Source: Papio anubis (taxonomy: Eukaryota; Chordata; Mammalia; Primates; Cercopithecidae). Taken from it: DNA of 64,000 nucleotides. This document shows, in pieces, positions 52,749 to 64,000 of this stretch. A program made the translations under genes and the position numbers. The DNA lies in assembly GCF_008728515.1 (NCBI RefSeq), contig NC_044988.1:34699159-34763158 (forward strand), in the 5' to 3' direction. Within the stretch, counting starts at the first letter, position 1, and each line of letters begins with the position of its first letter. The notes beneath the pieces are model-generated. The model ran no database searches, was not told the origin of the DNA, and was given only the letters and a program-made list of their open reading frames with translations.

Positions 52749-52772
52749 ATTTTGGATATATATATCCAAAAT
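52749..52772. repeat. 24-bp perfect palindrome
   Basis: The half-site attttggatata is followed exactly by its own complement. A second 'atttggatatata' copy starts at about 52,776 with more TA repeats, just before the Alu. Confidence 0.9.
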
Positions 52773-52802
52773 GTATATTTGGATATATATAAATATATAT
52801 AT

Positions 52803-53092
52803 AGAAAGAGAGAGAGAGACAGTCTCGCTCTGTTGCCCAGACTGGAATGCAAGGGCGTGATCTTGGCTCACTGCATCCTCTGCCTCCTGAGTTCAAGTGA
52901 TTCTCCTGCCTTAGCGTCCTGAGTAGCTGGGACTGCAGGCATGCGCCACCACATCCGGCTAATTTTTGTATTTTTAGTAGAACGGGGTTTCACTATGTTG
53001 GTCAGGCTGGTCTCAAACTCCTGACCTCGTGATCCATCCGCCTCGGCCTCCCAAAGTGCTGTGATTACAGGTGTGAGCCACGGGGCCCAGCC
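52803..53092 (-). mobile_element. AluS-type, antisense
   Basis: A GA-rich tail then 'gacagtctcgctctgttgcc', ending 'gagccacggggcccagcc'. Few losses, and one base deleted in the 'tagtagagacggg' block (here tagtagaacggg). Confidence 0.92.
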
Positions 53093-54949
53093 CAGTTTTA
53101 AAAATAGATTTAAGAGGATTTAGACTTATCTCTCCCTACATGATTTTGGCAAGTTGCATTTTTCCAGGAATTGGTTTCTTTCTTAAACACATTCAAACTT
53201 ATTGGCATAAAGTTTATAATACCCTTTTTATTTCACATTCTGAAACAAAAACTTACATACAAAGTAGTACATAATCCAAATATTCATAGTTTAATGTAAT
53301 ACAAATACCCATTTCTTCACAACTGGATCAGTAAATAGAACATTGCTGGACTACAGTCACAAACTGCCTCTGCTACTTCCTAGTCACAACTCTTATTCCC
53401 TCCTTGACTCACTTAGTAACCGGTCAAAATTGTCAGATTTATCCATGTCATTTACCAGTAGTTGTAATCATTTTTTAAATTGGTTTATAAATAACGTTCC
53501 ATTGTCTGAATATAGCATTTATCCACTTTGCTGTTGACATACATTTGCCTTATTTTTTGGTTTCTAAAAAAGGAGACATTCTCTTGTATAAATGTAATAT
53601 CTTTATCACATGAGATCATTAATGATAAATCCCTAATAGGATCTAATACCCAGTTTATATGCAAATTAACCCAGTTGCCACCAGCTAAATTTCTTCTATG
53701 CCTCCTTTGTTCCAACCAGAATCAGTCAAGATTCATTAATTATATTTGGTTATTAATTCTCTTTAGTTACCTTTTACCTACAATAATCCTTACACCACTT
53801 TTCTTATTTTCATGGCATTGACTTTTTTTGAGTCTGAGTTGATTCTTTATACAATATCCTGCATCCTAGATTTGCCTCATTGTTTCCTCATGATGGCATT
53901 TAACTAGTTTATCTGACACCTGTCATGACTAACCTGGAAGTTGGTTCTTGTTGAGCAATACATTCAAGTGATTAGAAAGCCCACACATCAGGCATGGAAA
54001 AGCATTTAGAGAAAATACACAGAGACAGAAGCAGTGGCAAGTGTGCAGTTCCATTTCCTGCATTTGGGGCTAGCACAAGGCTGGGTGTTAGAATCCAGAA
54101 GAAGTACTCCTCCCTAGGCTATGGGCTTGTAAGCTACATGATTCATAAGTACTAGCCCTCCCCAGGATAATGAAGGTAGACTCTTGGCTTATAGCTTTTC
54201 AGCCACCTCAGTTTTCATCAGCTGGGAGACTACAAGCTCTCTTCTAGCATGCCCATGGGTTAGGGTTAAAGTTTTGTGATTCTAACTGTGTGACATAACA
54301 AACCAGTGTCTGCTAGTCCAGATCTGCCAACACTTACCAGGACTTAATTGCCTTGAACACTAGGTGATAGCTGGTGTCCTTAGAGTTGTGTAAGAAGCCA
54401 GCTTCCTTTTAGGATGCCAGTTGGCAGCAGATCAGTATTTGAACAACCTTCCTGTTACCTATTTAAAGGTATTACTAGATTCTGGTTACACATTTTGTCA
54501 TGGGTGATGATATATACTTCCTATAGTATCATTTAGTAATAATGTCAAGTTGTCTCAGTATTAATGATGCTGAATTTGATCACTTATGGTGACAATAGCC
54601 ATATCTCTCTTACAGAGATTTATTTGCTTTGGGGTTAGTAAGTCCTGTCTTTTTAATGAAAATATATTTTTTCTGTTACATTGAGCTGGTGAGAAATGGA
54701 AGGAAAAGTAATTTAAAGAATACAGGCACTATAGAACAACTAAAAGATTGTCAGACTTTGATAAGTAGTAACTTAGCACCTGTTTCTTATATTTAAAACA
54801 TGGACTCTCCTCACTAACATTTTAGAGCTCAGCAACCCAGGGTTAGCAGCTGACAGTTGTCAGATGCAAAGCAAAAACAAACACCTGCTACCCACTTAGT
54901 GCTCTCTCTCAGCAGGAGATGATCTATTTGGGTAGATAGTCTGGAAAGA
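53093..54949. other. Intronic stretch, nothing confidently recognised
   Basis: No exon. 53,190-53,560 has some L1M 3'-end flavour ('ttaccagtagttgtaatcat', 'atttatccactttgctgttg'), not firm enough to call. 53,900-54,450 looks unique. Confidence 0.35.
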
Positions 54950-55560
54950 AATCTTTTTCAGATATTTAGCTTCTGGGTATGATGGAATGACAGATCAGAT
55001 TTTCCCTCCCACCTGATACAGTCAAGAAAATGGACAAAAATATGAAAGAGCTGTTTTGAATTCAAAACACGAACATAAGGTAACAAGGGATAGTGATTTC
55101 TGAAAGATGAGAAACAAAATTATCTCTCTGTAACTGCCCTTAGTTTTTATTATTTTGAGTGTTTGTAGGCTGCAGCACAGGATTGAGGAGATAGGTCCTG
55201 AGTTGAGATAAGCACATGGAAATCAGAGAATCTGGGAAAACCAAGGCAGCTAGAGTTCATAATTATAGACACCAAACCGGTGGCAGAAAGAGAGAACTTC
55301 AGAGAGCTATAGAGAGTCCCTCTTGAATATTAAACTGAGACATGGAAGACATTAGAAAAGGACTGAAATTAAACTTCTAGAGGTGAAAACCATTATGTCT
55401 GAGATGAAAAATACACTGTATGGAACTAACGACAGATTAGACATTGCAGAAGAGAGGATTAATGAACTTGAAAAACATAGAAATTATCCAGAATGGAACA
55501 CAGAAAGAAAAAAAAAGAAAACAAAAACAGAGTAAGCTGTAGGACAACTTTAAGGAGACT
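54950..55560 (+). repeat. L1M ORF1-side remnant, sense
   Basis: 'gatgaaaaatacactgtatg', 'cagattagacattgcagaag' and 'gaggattaatgaacttgaaa' follow L1M ORF1 in order, preceded by decayed 5' sequence. No open frame is retained. Confidence 0.65.
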
Positions 55561-56044
55561 ACTACTGCAGGTCTTTTAGTTAATCCCAGTTCTAATCCTT
55601 GAGAAGAGGTAGGACCTGGATGGAAATGATCAAAGCTGCTGTGAAGAAACCATCTGACTTCTCCTTTCACAAAAAAAAAAAAAAAACAGTCTGGCAGTCA
55701 TAAACCAGTGTCATCTTATTATGTGCAAAAGCATTCTTAGATTAAAAAGTATCTTTAAGAACAACATTTGTTTCTCTTTCTCACTATGATAGTGTTGCAT
55801 AAGTAATGTAAAGCAGGAGCCTCATTTTCAAATGCTGAATGTGCATTAAATTTTTGAACTGAGAATATACCATAAGCAGAAATGAGACTTTTCTATTATC
55901 ATTGTAGTTCAGTTTTGAAATGTAGCTTAGAAGTATTACAGAGATTTTACTTTTGGCTTCAGGCCCTTCATAAATTTGACCCTTGTAAAGATGTTTTAAA
56001 TTAAGTAAATATATATACCATATACACAAAAAAGCATATATATT
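55561..56044. other. Intronic stretch, nothing recognised
   Basis: Contains a 17-base poly-A run at about 55,670; no exon or nameable repeat. Confidence 0.4.
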
Positions 56045-56338
56045 TTAAAACTAAAATCTTTATAAATTACCATCCAACGTAAGAAATAAGACATCACCAG
56101 TGCTGATGAAGCCTCCTGTTTACCCCTCTTCTTTGATACTCCCCTTTCTCCACCAGAGTATCACTCATCTGAAATTTGTATACATGAACTCTTCGTTGTA
56201 TTTTTACCACAAATATATTTACTATTAATACTATATATCTACTATATATATATCAAATATGTATGTTTATATTTGCTATGCTTTTACACACACACTTGTG
56301 TGTGTGTGTATATATATTTTATCTCTTAAATGTATATA

Positions 56339-56744
56339 CTGTTGACCCTTGAACAGCCCAGGGGTTAGAGGTACCAACCCCCCAACACATTTGAAAATTT
56401 GCGTGTAACTTTTGACTCCCCAAAGACTTTTAACTACTAATAACGTACTATTGAAACCTTACAATTAACACATACTTTCCATGTTATATATACTAATATT
56501 ATATATTGTATTCTTACAATAAACTAAGCTAGAGAAAAGATTATTAAGAAAATTATAAGGAAGAAATAATGTACTTACTATTGATTAAGTGGAAGTGGGT
56601 CATCCTAAAAGTCTTCATTCTCACTGTGTTCATGTTGAGTAGGCTTGAGGAAAAGGAGGTATGTCAGGGGTGGCAGAGGCAGAAGAAAATACATGTATAA
56701 GTGGGCCTGTGCAGTTCAGATCCACATTGTTCAAGGGTTAACGG
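56339..56744. mobile_element. Tigger/pogo-like DNA transposon, non-autonomous
   Basis: A 406-bp element with inverted ends: ctgttgacccttgaacag on the left and ttgttcaagggttaacgg on the right, flanked by TA on both sides (56,337-56,338 and 56,745-56,746), as expected for TcMar/Tigger insertions. A 63-codon open frame across its right end is not meaningful. Confidence 0.8.
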
Positions 56745-56879
56745 TATCCGCTATCCATGTGGCTAAAGTTCATTCATTTTCAGTGCTGTATGGTATAGTA
56801 TTATATTGCTACACCATATGTACTAGAGCCAAATAAAAGTTCATTTTTTTCCTCACGTTGCTAGATAGGCTATTTCCTT

Positions 56880-57183
56880 GTTTTGTTTTGTTTTTTTTTT
56901 TTTGAGACCGAGTCTCGCTCTGTCGCCCAGGCTAGAGTGCAGTGGCATGATCTCAGCTCACTGCAAGCTCTTCCTCCCAGGTTCACGCCATTCTCCTGCC
57001 TCAGCCTCCCGAGTAGCTGGGACTACAGGCGCCCGCCACCATGCCTGGCTAATTTTTTGTATTTTTATAGAGACGGGGTTTCACCGTGTTAGCCAGGATG
57101 GTCTTGATCTCCTGACCTCGTGATCTGCCCACCTCGGCCTCCCAAAGTGCTGGGATTACAGGCATGAGCCACCGCACCCAGCC
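56880..57183 (-). mobile_element. AluY-type, antisense, with target duplication
   Basis: 'gagaccgagtctcgctctg' through 'gccaccgcacccagcc'. ggctatttcctt flanks it (56,868-56,879 and 57,184-57,195). The tail shows ttgttttgttttg repeats. A clean duplication suggests a fairly recent insertion into the L1M. Confidence 0.93.
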
Positions 57184-57388
57184 GGCTATTTCCTTTTTTA
57201 AAAATTATACACAGTAGTACAATGGACATTGTCCATATCTCTAGTAAACATTAGACAATAATTTCTGGGATATATCTGGAAGTGAAATTGCTAGATTAGA
57301 ATATGCCTTTGTTCAAATTTATGAGATGACTGCAACTTATTGACAAAATGGTTTTGTTCTAGTTTACACTCCCACCAGCAGAACATAA

Positions 57389-57559
<171 letters not shown>

Positions 57560-57639
57560 TAAAAAAAAAATTTAATGTATTGGTAATGCTATGTGTAGCA
57601 GATGCTGATTTTAAGTTAAACAATACATGTCATGCTATA

Positions 57640-59402
57640 GGTCAAATATTGGGACTCTGGGTGTGTAAACTGGCTCAAGTCTGGAAATCAGTTGAGGGGC
57701 CGTGATTCTGTTTTGATAATTCAAATTAGTGTTTTGTCCATTCGACCTAGAAGTTTTCTGCTTGTGTAAATTAAGTAGGAATGCAATAGGCTTCCTATCA
57801 GTTTCACTTCCAGGAACACCGTGATTAATTAGCCAGTGCTGAGTTCTACACAAGTCAGACTATTTTGATTGCCGCTTTGCCTCTGCTGTCCATTATAGCA
57901 GCTACGCCCACCTTGCCTTTGATAATTGAGTGCCACTTGCCCCTGCTGCCTTGGGATCCAGTTATTTCCACTGTATTTAAATTTTGTAGTTGAGTGACTG
58001 AAGTTCCCACTGTTAGATCTGACATACAGAGAGGTGCAATTATAGGGTTCTTCAAAGATGTAGGTGCTGCCCTTACAAATCTGTTTTGCAAGGCATCAGT
58101 CAAGGGTATATCTTTTGGACCCTCCCAGCTGGGATGAGTAGGTCTAAAGTGATTAATCCACTCCACCTTCTGAATCTTCCTAAGCCTTTGGATCCCTTCC
58201 TCTACATTAAACCAAGGGAGATCAGCCATTTCCAGCTCACTCACAGTGGGCCATCTTTTAATCCATGTTTCAGCTAATCGAGCAAATAAACTATTAGAAC
58301 CTTTTAACTCCCCGAGCTGCAGCTTTAAATGCATAGTCCCTACTTAGTGGGCCCAAATCAATAAATTCACCATGATCCAACTCTATTTTCCTTCCATCAT
58401 TATCCCACAACCTTAATATCCATTCCTGTGCCTGTTCTCCAGATTTCTGTTTATATAAATTAGTAAACTTGAGCAGTTCCCATAGTGCACCTCCTCATGG
58501 GTCACACTCTCAAACTCACCTCTAGAGGCCCGCCAGGACTTTATTTATAGGTCTAGAAGCAAACAGAGGTGTTGGGGGTGGCTCCTGAGGAGAATCAACA
58601 TTTTGCCTAGCAACTGCCTCAGGGGAGGGCATCACTGTTGCCTCAGGCAGCACAGGGTTTATCTCCTCAGACAAATGTGGAAGGGCTAATGGCAGCATGG
58701 GTCCAGGAGGGGATGTTGCCACTATTGGGGATGGGGAAAGCTGTTTCTTCTGGCAAAAAAAGGCTCACCAGAGTTTACAAACTCAGTGAATGTAGCTTCA
58801 TCAGGGTCCTCCCACACATCCGTTTTCCAAGTTGCAGAGTCCCATTCTTTTCCAGTCAATGCCCTCATTTTAACAGTAGACGCCTGGTGATGCAGGTGTA
58901 TGCACCTTTCATTGCAGGTCAGCCACTCAAATGATAAGAGCTTGTCTCTGTGTTTCCACAATTTTAGCTCTTTCTCTGTAGGAGATAAGACTCTCTCTCA
59001 GGGCAATCTTAGCAGATTTGAGGCTCCGTGTCTGCTTCTGGGAGATAGAATCCCTGAATTCATTTTCTTTCATCACTTTGTTCACTGAACTTAGGAGCAA
59101 CCAACTAGCTTCATTATGTTCCTTGGTTCTTCACATATGGTCAAAGGTGTTATGTATAGAGTCACTAAACTCCTTGACTCTCACAAGCAATGAATCAGAA
59201 GTGCCAAATGCATTTATTTTGCATAATTCTCTCAACAGTTCATGTCAAGGACTCTCAGTGTTCTCCATACTATTACAAATAGAGTCCTTAGCATTTTGGG
59301 GTCTAATGATATTAGGCAGCCAATTCCAGAAACCCCAAAACCAGTGAAGGAACTCAATCCTTAATATTCTGTTCCTCTAGAACCACTCCTGGTACCAATA
59401 TC
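57640..59402 (-). pseudogene. ERV-L gag-region remnant, antisense, frame-broken
   Basis: Internal part of an endogenous retrovirus of the ERV-L type: leader next to the LTR, then gag-derived sequence. Read on the minus strand, four successive open pieces (58,961-58,722, 58,722-58,522, 58,334-57,855, 57,853-57,635) lie in changing frames, so at least three frame breaks exist, with a Pro-rich segment in the second. No pol or 3' LTR is present before the exon at 57,460. The ERV-L assignment rests on the primer-binding site and LTR; the gag match is by general character. It is an inactive copy. Confidence 0.7.
59383..59397 (-). other. ERV primer-binding site (tRNA-Leu type)
   Basis: On the minus strand, TGGTACCAGGAGTGG follows the LTR by five bases. 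It differs from the complement of the tRNA-Leu(CAG) 3' end (TGGTGTCAGGAGTGG, from memory) at two positions. Confidence 0.65.
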
Positions 59403-59852
59403 TGTATTAGTAAGGGTTCTATAGAGGGACAGAACTAATAGAATAGATACATACATATTTATAAAGGGGAGTTTATTAAGTATTAACTCACATGATCACA
59501 AGGTCCCACAGTAGTCCATCTGCAGGCTGAGGAGCAAGGAGAGCCAGTCCGAGTTCCAAAACTGAACAACTTGGAGTCTGATGTTTGAGGGCAGGAAGCA
59601 TCCAGCACACGAGAAATATGTAGACTGGGGGGCTAGGCCAGTCTCTATTTTCACATTTTTCTGCCTGCTTATATTCTAGTCACACTGGCAGCTGATTAGA
59701 TTGTGCCCACCCTGATTGAGGGTGGGTCCACCTTTCCCAGCCCTGGGACTCAAATGTTAATCTCCTTTGGCAACACCCTCACAGACACACCCAGGATTGA
59801 TACTTTGTATCCTTCAATTCAGTGAAGTTGACACTCAGTGTTAACTATCACA
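59403..59852 (-). mobile_element. ERV-L 5' LTR (MLT2-like), antisense
   Basis: A 450-bp TG...CA element. On the minus strand it starts tgtgatagttaacact and ends ctaatacag; blocks include 'gggtgggcacaatctaatca', 'cctgccctcaaacatcaga' and a reversed aataaac (at about 59,475). It is next to the primer-binding site, so it is the 5' LTR. The family name is from memory and uncertain. Confidence 0.75.
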
Positions 59853-59859
59853 ATTAGGA

Positions 59860-61300
59860 TATTTAACTCTTCATGTTGACTTAGTGTTACCCACATTTAT
59901 ACCAGTGTTTTTGCCCACCATATCTTTTACCAACTCATACCTTCTTCTTGAGACCATTTTCTGCCTGAAAAACCTCTCATACATCCTTTGGAATTTATTT
60001 TAATGAAGTTTTTTGAAGGTAAACTCTACTTTGGCGGAGTCTGAAATGTACTTATTTTGCCCCATGTGATTTAATTATAGTTTAACTTGGTATGCTGTTT
60101 TGGATTGGCAGTTATTTTTTTTATATACATTGAAGAATTTGCTCTAGTGTCATTAGATTTCCATTGCAGCTATTGGGAGGTCATCTGTCAAGTTGTCTTC
60201 TCTTTTCAAGAGACTGGTCTTTATAGCTACCTTTCAGATCTTGTTTTTTGTTTTTGGTTTTTTGTTTGTTTTTCAAATCCTGCTTGAGACTCAGGCTTGC
60301 TGGATGAAGATGTATGTCTTTGAACTATTTCTGGAAAATTCTCAACCAATCTTTCTAAATATTGCCTCTCCCCTAATCTCTTTTTCTGGAACTCAGATAT
60401 ACGTTATACTTTTTTCCATGTTTCTTAACCTAACTTAAAAATTTTTTTAATTTTGTTTCTCTAGATTGCATTCTAGAAATTTTTTCTCCATCTGGGTTTG
60501 CTGATCCTCTCCAGTTATGCCAAATATATTGTTTGATCTGTCCATCAAGTTTTTAATTTCAGTTATTGTATTTTTTATTATTTAAAGGCTTATTTAGCTC
60601 TTTTTCCAATCTGTATGCATCCTGCTCCTTGTTTGAGTCTTCTCCTTTATTTCATTGGCTATGAAAAGCAGTTATTTTATATTCTGTGTCTGTTAATCCC
60701 AAAATCTGCAGCCTTTCTGAGTCTGTTTCTGCCATGTCTTGATCCTTTGGGTTCTTGCTCATTTGTGTATGTATTTTAGGATTTTTGACTGAGAGCTGAT
60801 TGTTTTCCTTGAAGCGTTTTGTGTGTGTGTGTGTGTGTGTAACACTTTGAGAACTGGATAACATTTGAGTTTTTCCAGAGAGGATTTAAATGTCTTTGCT
60901 TCTGCTGGTCACTTGGGAGCACTACATCAATCTCTAACCCTTTGCATTGTATTCTCTGTGTGAACCACATTACATTGTACAAATTACAAATCAGAGTGAG
61001 GGTTTGTGGCTTCAGATTATCAAGGGAGTGTTATTTTCCATAGAGTTCCACTGATGAAACATGAAAGTGTTCCTTGCTAATTCTTTTCCTATATGGCAGA
61101 GGCTTTTTTCTCATTCTTTCTTATACCACGGATATAGTCCATTGTAGTCCCAGCTTTACATGGGTATCTTTTGTAAGATTACCTGCCTTAGGCAAGCTCT
61201 GAGCTTTAGAGTCATCAGAGGTAGAAGTCAAGGTCTCCAGGGTTTGGCAGAAAAATTCAGGGAACAAGCACTTTGTCTCAGTATTTTTGGTTGTTTTGAG
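59860..61300 (-). repeat. L1M ORF1/5'-side remnant, antisense
   Basis: 'tttgaaggtaaactctactt', 'gcagctattgggaggtcatc', 'ggaaaattctcaaccaatct' and 'tatgccaaatatattgtttg' follow the reversed ORF1 end and 5' side of L1M; a (TG)10 tract lies at 60,821-60,840. Non-coding. Confidence 0.6.
60821..60840. repeat. (GT)10 microsatellite
   Basis: Ten uninterrupted GT units inside the L1M remnant. Confidence 0.9.
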
Positions 61301-62464
<1,164 letters not shown>

Positions 62465-62513
62465 TTATAGGTCTGATGGCACCAAAAAAGATCCCCTTAA
62501 GATCAACTCTATG
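62465..62513 (+). CDS. RIC1: RIC1 coding exon (approx. residues 349-365), last in window
   Basis: This is a 49-nt microexon-sized segment with acceptor tctgtttcag (AG at 62463-62464) and strong donor gtaagt at 62514. It completes Ala (GC|T) and reads YRSDGTKKDPLKINSM, ending on a whole codon. It lies 524 bp after the previous exon. Its very short length means it depends on good flanking splice sites, and both look strong. The next expected segment (starting SWGAEGYHLW in RIC1 from memory) was not found in the remaining 1,487 bp, so the gene continues past the window. Confidence 0.93.
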
Positions 62514-62589
62514 GTAAGTACTTTCTATAAAAAAATTAGCATGGTATTAAAAAAAAACTTGGATTTTTCTTCCCTTTTTTCAGTCATCT

Positions 62590-62801
62590 TTATTTATTTA
62601 ATTTTTTGAGACAGGGTCTTGTGCTGTCACCCAGGCTGGAGAGCAGTGGCAGATCATAACTCACTGCAGCCTCTCTAAGCGATCCTCCTGCCTCAAGCTT
62701 CCAAAGCTGGGACTACAGGCACGCCACTATCCACACCACTATCCACAATTTTTTTGATTTTTAGTAGAGATGGGGTCTTGCCATGTTGCCCAGGCTGGCC
62801 C
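62590..62801 (-). mobile_element. AluJ-type, antisense, truncated
   Basis: 'tttgagacagggtcttgtgc' to 'catgttgcccaggctggcc', with a cactatccacac mini-duplication. The portion after 'ggctggcc' is missing. Confidence 0.85.
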
Positions 62802-62838
62802 TTTTTTCACTCATGTTGATCTGACAAAATCACAAAAC

Positions 62839-62840
<2 letters not shown>

Positions 62841-62871
<31 letters not shown>

Positions 62872-63139
62872 AGACGGAGTCTCGCGTTGTCGCCCAGGCT
62901 GGAGTGCAGTGGCGCGATCTCGGCTCACTGCAAGCTCCGCCTCCTGGGTTCACGCCATTCTCCTGCCTCAGCCTCCTGAGTAGCTGGGACTACAGGCGCC
63001 CACCACCGCGCCCGGCTAATTTTTTGTATTTTTAGTAGAGACGGGGTTTCACTGTGGTCTCGATCTCCTGACCTTGTGATCCGCCCGCCTCGGCCTCCCA
63101 AAGTGCTGGGATTACAGGCGTGAGCCACCGCGCCCGGCC
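62841..63139 (-). mobile_element. AluY-type, antisense, with long tail and target duplication
   Basis: A ~30-base poly-T, then 'gagacggagtctcgcgttgt', ending 'gccaccgcgcccggcc'. CpGs are largely intact. cacaaaactatttt flanks it (62,831-62,844 and 63,140-63,153). A short deletion removes the block between 'tttcactg' and 'tggtctcgatctc'. The long tail and perfect duplication mark it as one of the youngest insertions here. Confidence 0.93.
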
Positions 63140-63153
63140 CACAAAACTATTTT

Positions 63154-63469
63154 GGTCTCAGAAGACTCTTCTTTATACAGTTCTTGCTTGATGAAAGTTT
63201 TCTTTTTTTTTAATTGGAAGGCTGCCTGGTTTTCAGTATTTGTGTTTTGTTTAGATGTGGCTAGCAAACGCCTATCATCTCTATGATGATAATGACTGTT
63301 CAGATGAGGCCTTTTTTGTATGTGTCTTCTCATGGCCTGCTTGCTTTTAACATGAGGTAAAATGCTCATTGGGTATTTTTCCTGGAGGATATGCACTTGT
63401 GCATTACTTGAGGATATCTGTATCTATATATATGTATACAGTGCATTGAGCATATTTTTAAAACTTTAC
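63154..63469. other. Intronic stretch, nothing recognised
   Basis: No exon or nameable repeat seen. Confidence 0.4.
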
Positions 63470-63787
63470 ATAGATGTAAAGTGCTTGGAACCAGAAGTGT
63501 TTCAAATTTTGGAACTTTTTGGATTTTGGAATATTTGCAAATACATTTTGGGGATGGGACTCAAGTCTGAACACAGAATTTACTTATGTTTTATATATAC
63601 CTTATGCACATAGAGTGAAGGTAATGTAATATATTTTTAATAATTTTGTGCATAAAACAAAATTTTGACTCTAGCTCATCACATGAAGTCAGGTGTGGAA
63701 TTTTTTACTGTGGTGTCATATCAGCCCTCAAAAAGTTTCAGCTATTGGAGCATTTCAGACTTTTGGATTAGCGAGGCTCAACTTGTA
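63470..63787. mobile_element. Tigger/MER-like DNA transposon remnant
   Basis: 'gtgcttggaaccagaagtgt' and 'ggagcatttcagacttttgg' form inverted-type ends (both related to 'aaatgctt/ccgaaat'), with 'gatgggactcaagtctgaac' and 'tgcataaaacaaaattttga' between. This fits a non-autonomous pogo-like element known from mammals. Left end approximate. Confidence 0.65.
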
Positions 63788-64000
63788 TTTTTATTTTTTA
63801 CCTAGAGTTTCTGTAGAAAACAAAGAGATATAACCCCTGTCTTTACATAACAAGTTTTTCTTGCTGTAGCCCCTCTGCGGACCATCCTTTTTAACTTAGT
63901 GACTATGAGGCTTGTCGCTTCCCTTCTCTCTTGCTCCACAGAGGAAGACATTTTTCTGATCTTGAGTTTCTTGTAGAATTAAAACCACCATGGTTGCCTA
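63788..64000. other. Intronic end of window, nothing recognised
   Basis: No RIC1 exon found before the window ends. Confidence 0.4.

Noticed and set aside
57635..58961. Domesticated retroviral gag gene
   Set aside because: At least four pieces in changing frames next to an ERV-L-type LTR and primer site. Without conservation data the simplest reading is a dead copy.
62514..64000. Next RIC1 exon
   Set aside because: The expected start (SWGAEGYHLW) is not present in any frame that I could read; it must be downstream.

Overview
This window is vertebrate, specifically primate, nuclear DNA. It is AT-rich and packed with Alu, L1, MIR, L2, LTR and DNA-transposon remnants. Its only host-gene content is eight short coding exons with GT-AG introns, all on the + strand. 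Translated in order and joined across phase-compatible splice sites, the exons give 843 nt (281 codons, no stop) that match the N-terminal WD40-type region of RIC1 (also KIAA1432/CIP150). RIC1 is the RGP1 partner in the guanine-nucleotide-exchange complex for RAB6A at the Golgi. The gene is cut at both ends: the start codon and first ~84 residues lie upstream, and about three quarters of the protein lies downstream. Two Alu copies (27.4 kb and 33.8 kb) carry changes I associate with the AluYR group of Old World monkeys, so the source is probably a cercopithecid (macaque, baboon, vervet or relative) rather than a human or ape.

Layout. 1-12,152: intron upstream of the first visible exon, with L1M fragments on both strands, two abutting LTRs in opposite orientation (2.7-3.6 kb), a MIR, three Alus and a pure (TAGA)14 microsatellite. 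12,153-12,232: first exon. 12,233-35,605: a 23.4-kb intron with MIRs, L2 pieces, a MaLR LTR with internal sequence (24.5-25.6 kb), a ~5.9-kb ancient L1 on the minus strand carrying three Alus, and an AluYR. 35,606-35,713: second exon. 35,714-42,072: intron with Alus (one tandem pair), L2, a DNA-transposon remnant, and a 102-bp x ~2.9 minisatellite ending 36 bp before the third exon. 42,073-42,641: two exons separated by a 289-bp intron; the second has a CAGTAG tandem acceptor. 42,642-52,478: intron dominated by a 5'-truncated, mutated L1PA-type LINE on the minus strand (44.4-49.2 kb). 52,479-62,513: four more exons, with a nested L1M/Tigger-like/AluY cluster (56-57.4 kb) and a minus-strand ERV-L remnant (57.6-59.9 kb: 5' LTR, a tRNA-Leu-type primer-binding site and a gag broken by frame changes). 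62,514-64,000: intron with two Alus and a second Tigger-like element.

Function. Nothing here is an operon or a multi-gene system. The repeats sit in introns of one housekeeping trafficking gene. I found no convincing undescribed system. The best leads concern splicing: the minisatellite next to an exon, whose unit ends in a 3'-splice-site-like motif (use of the last copy would add a stop codon), and the tandem acceptor that would add or drop one valine. No tool was run. Repeat families are named from memory of consensus sequences, and repeat ends are approximate unless a target-site duplication is given.
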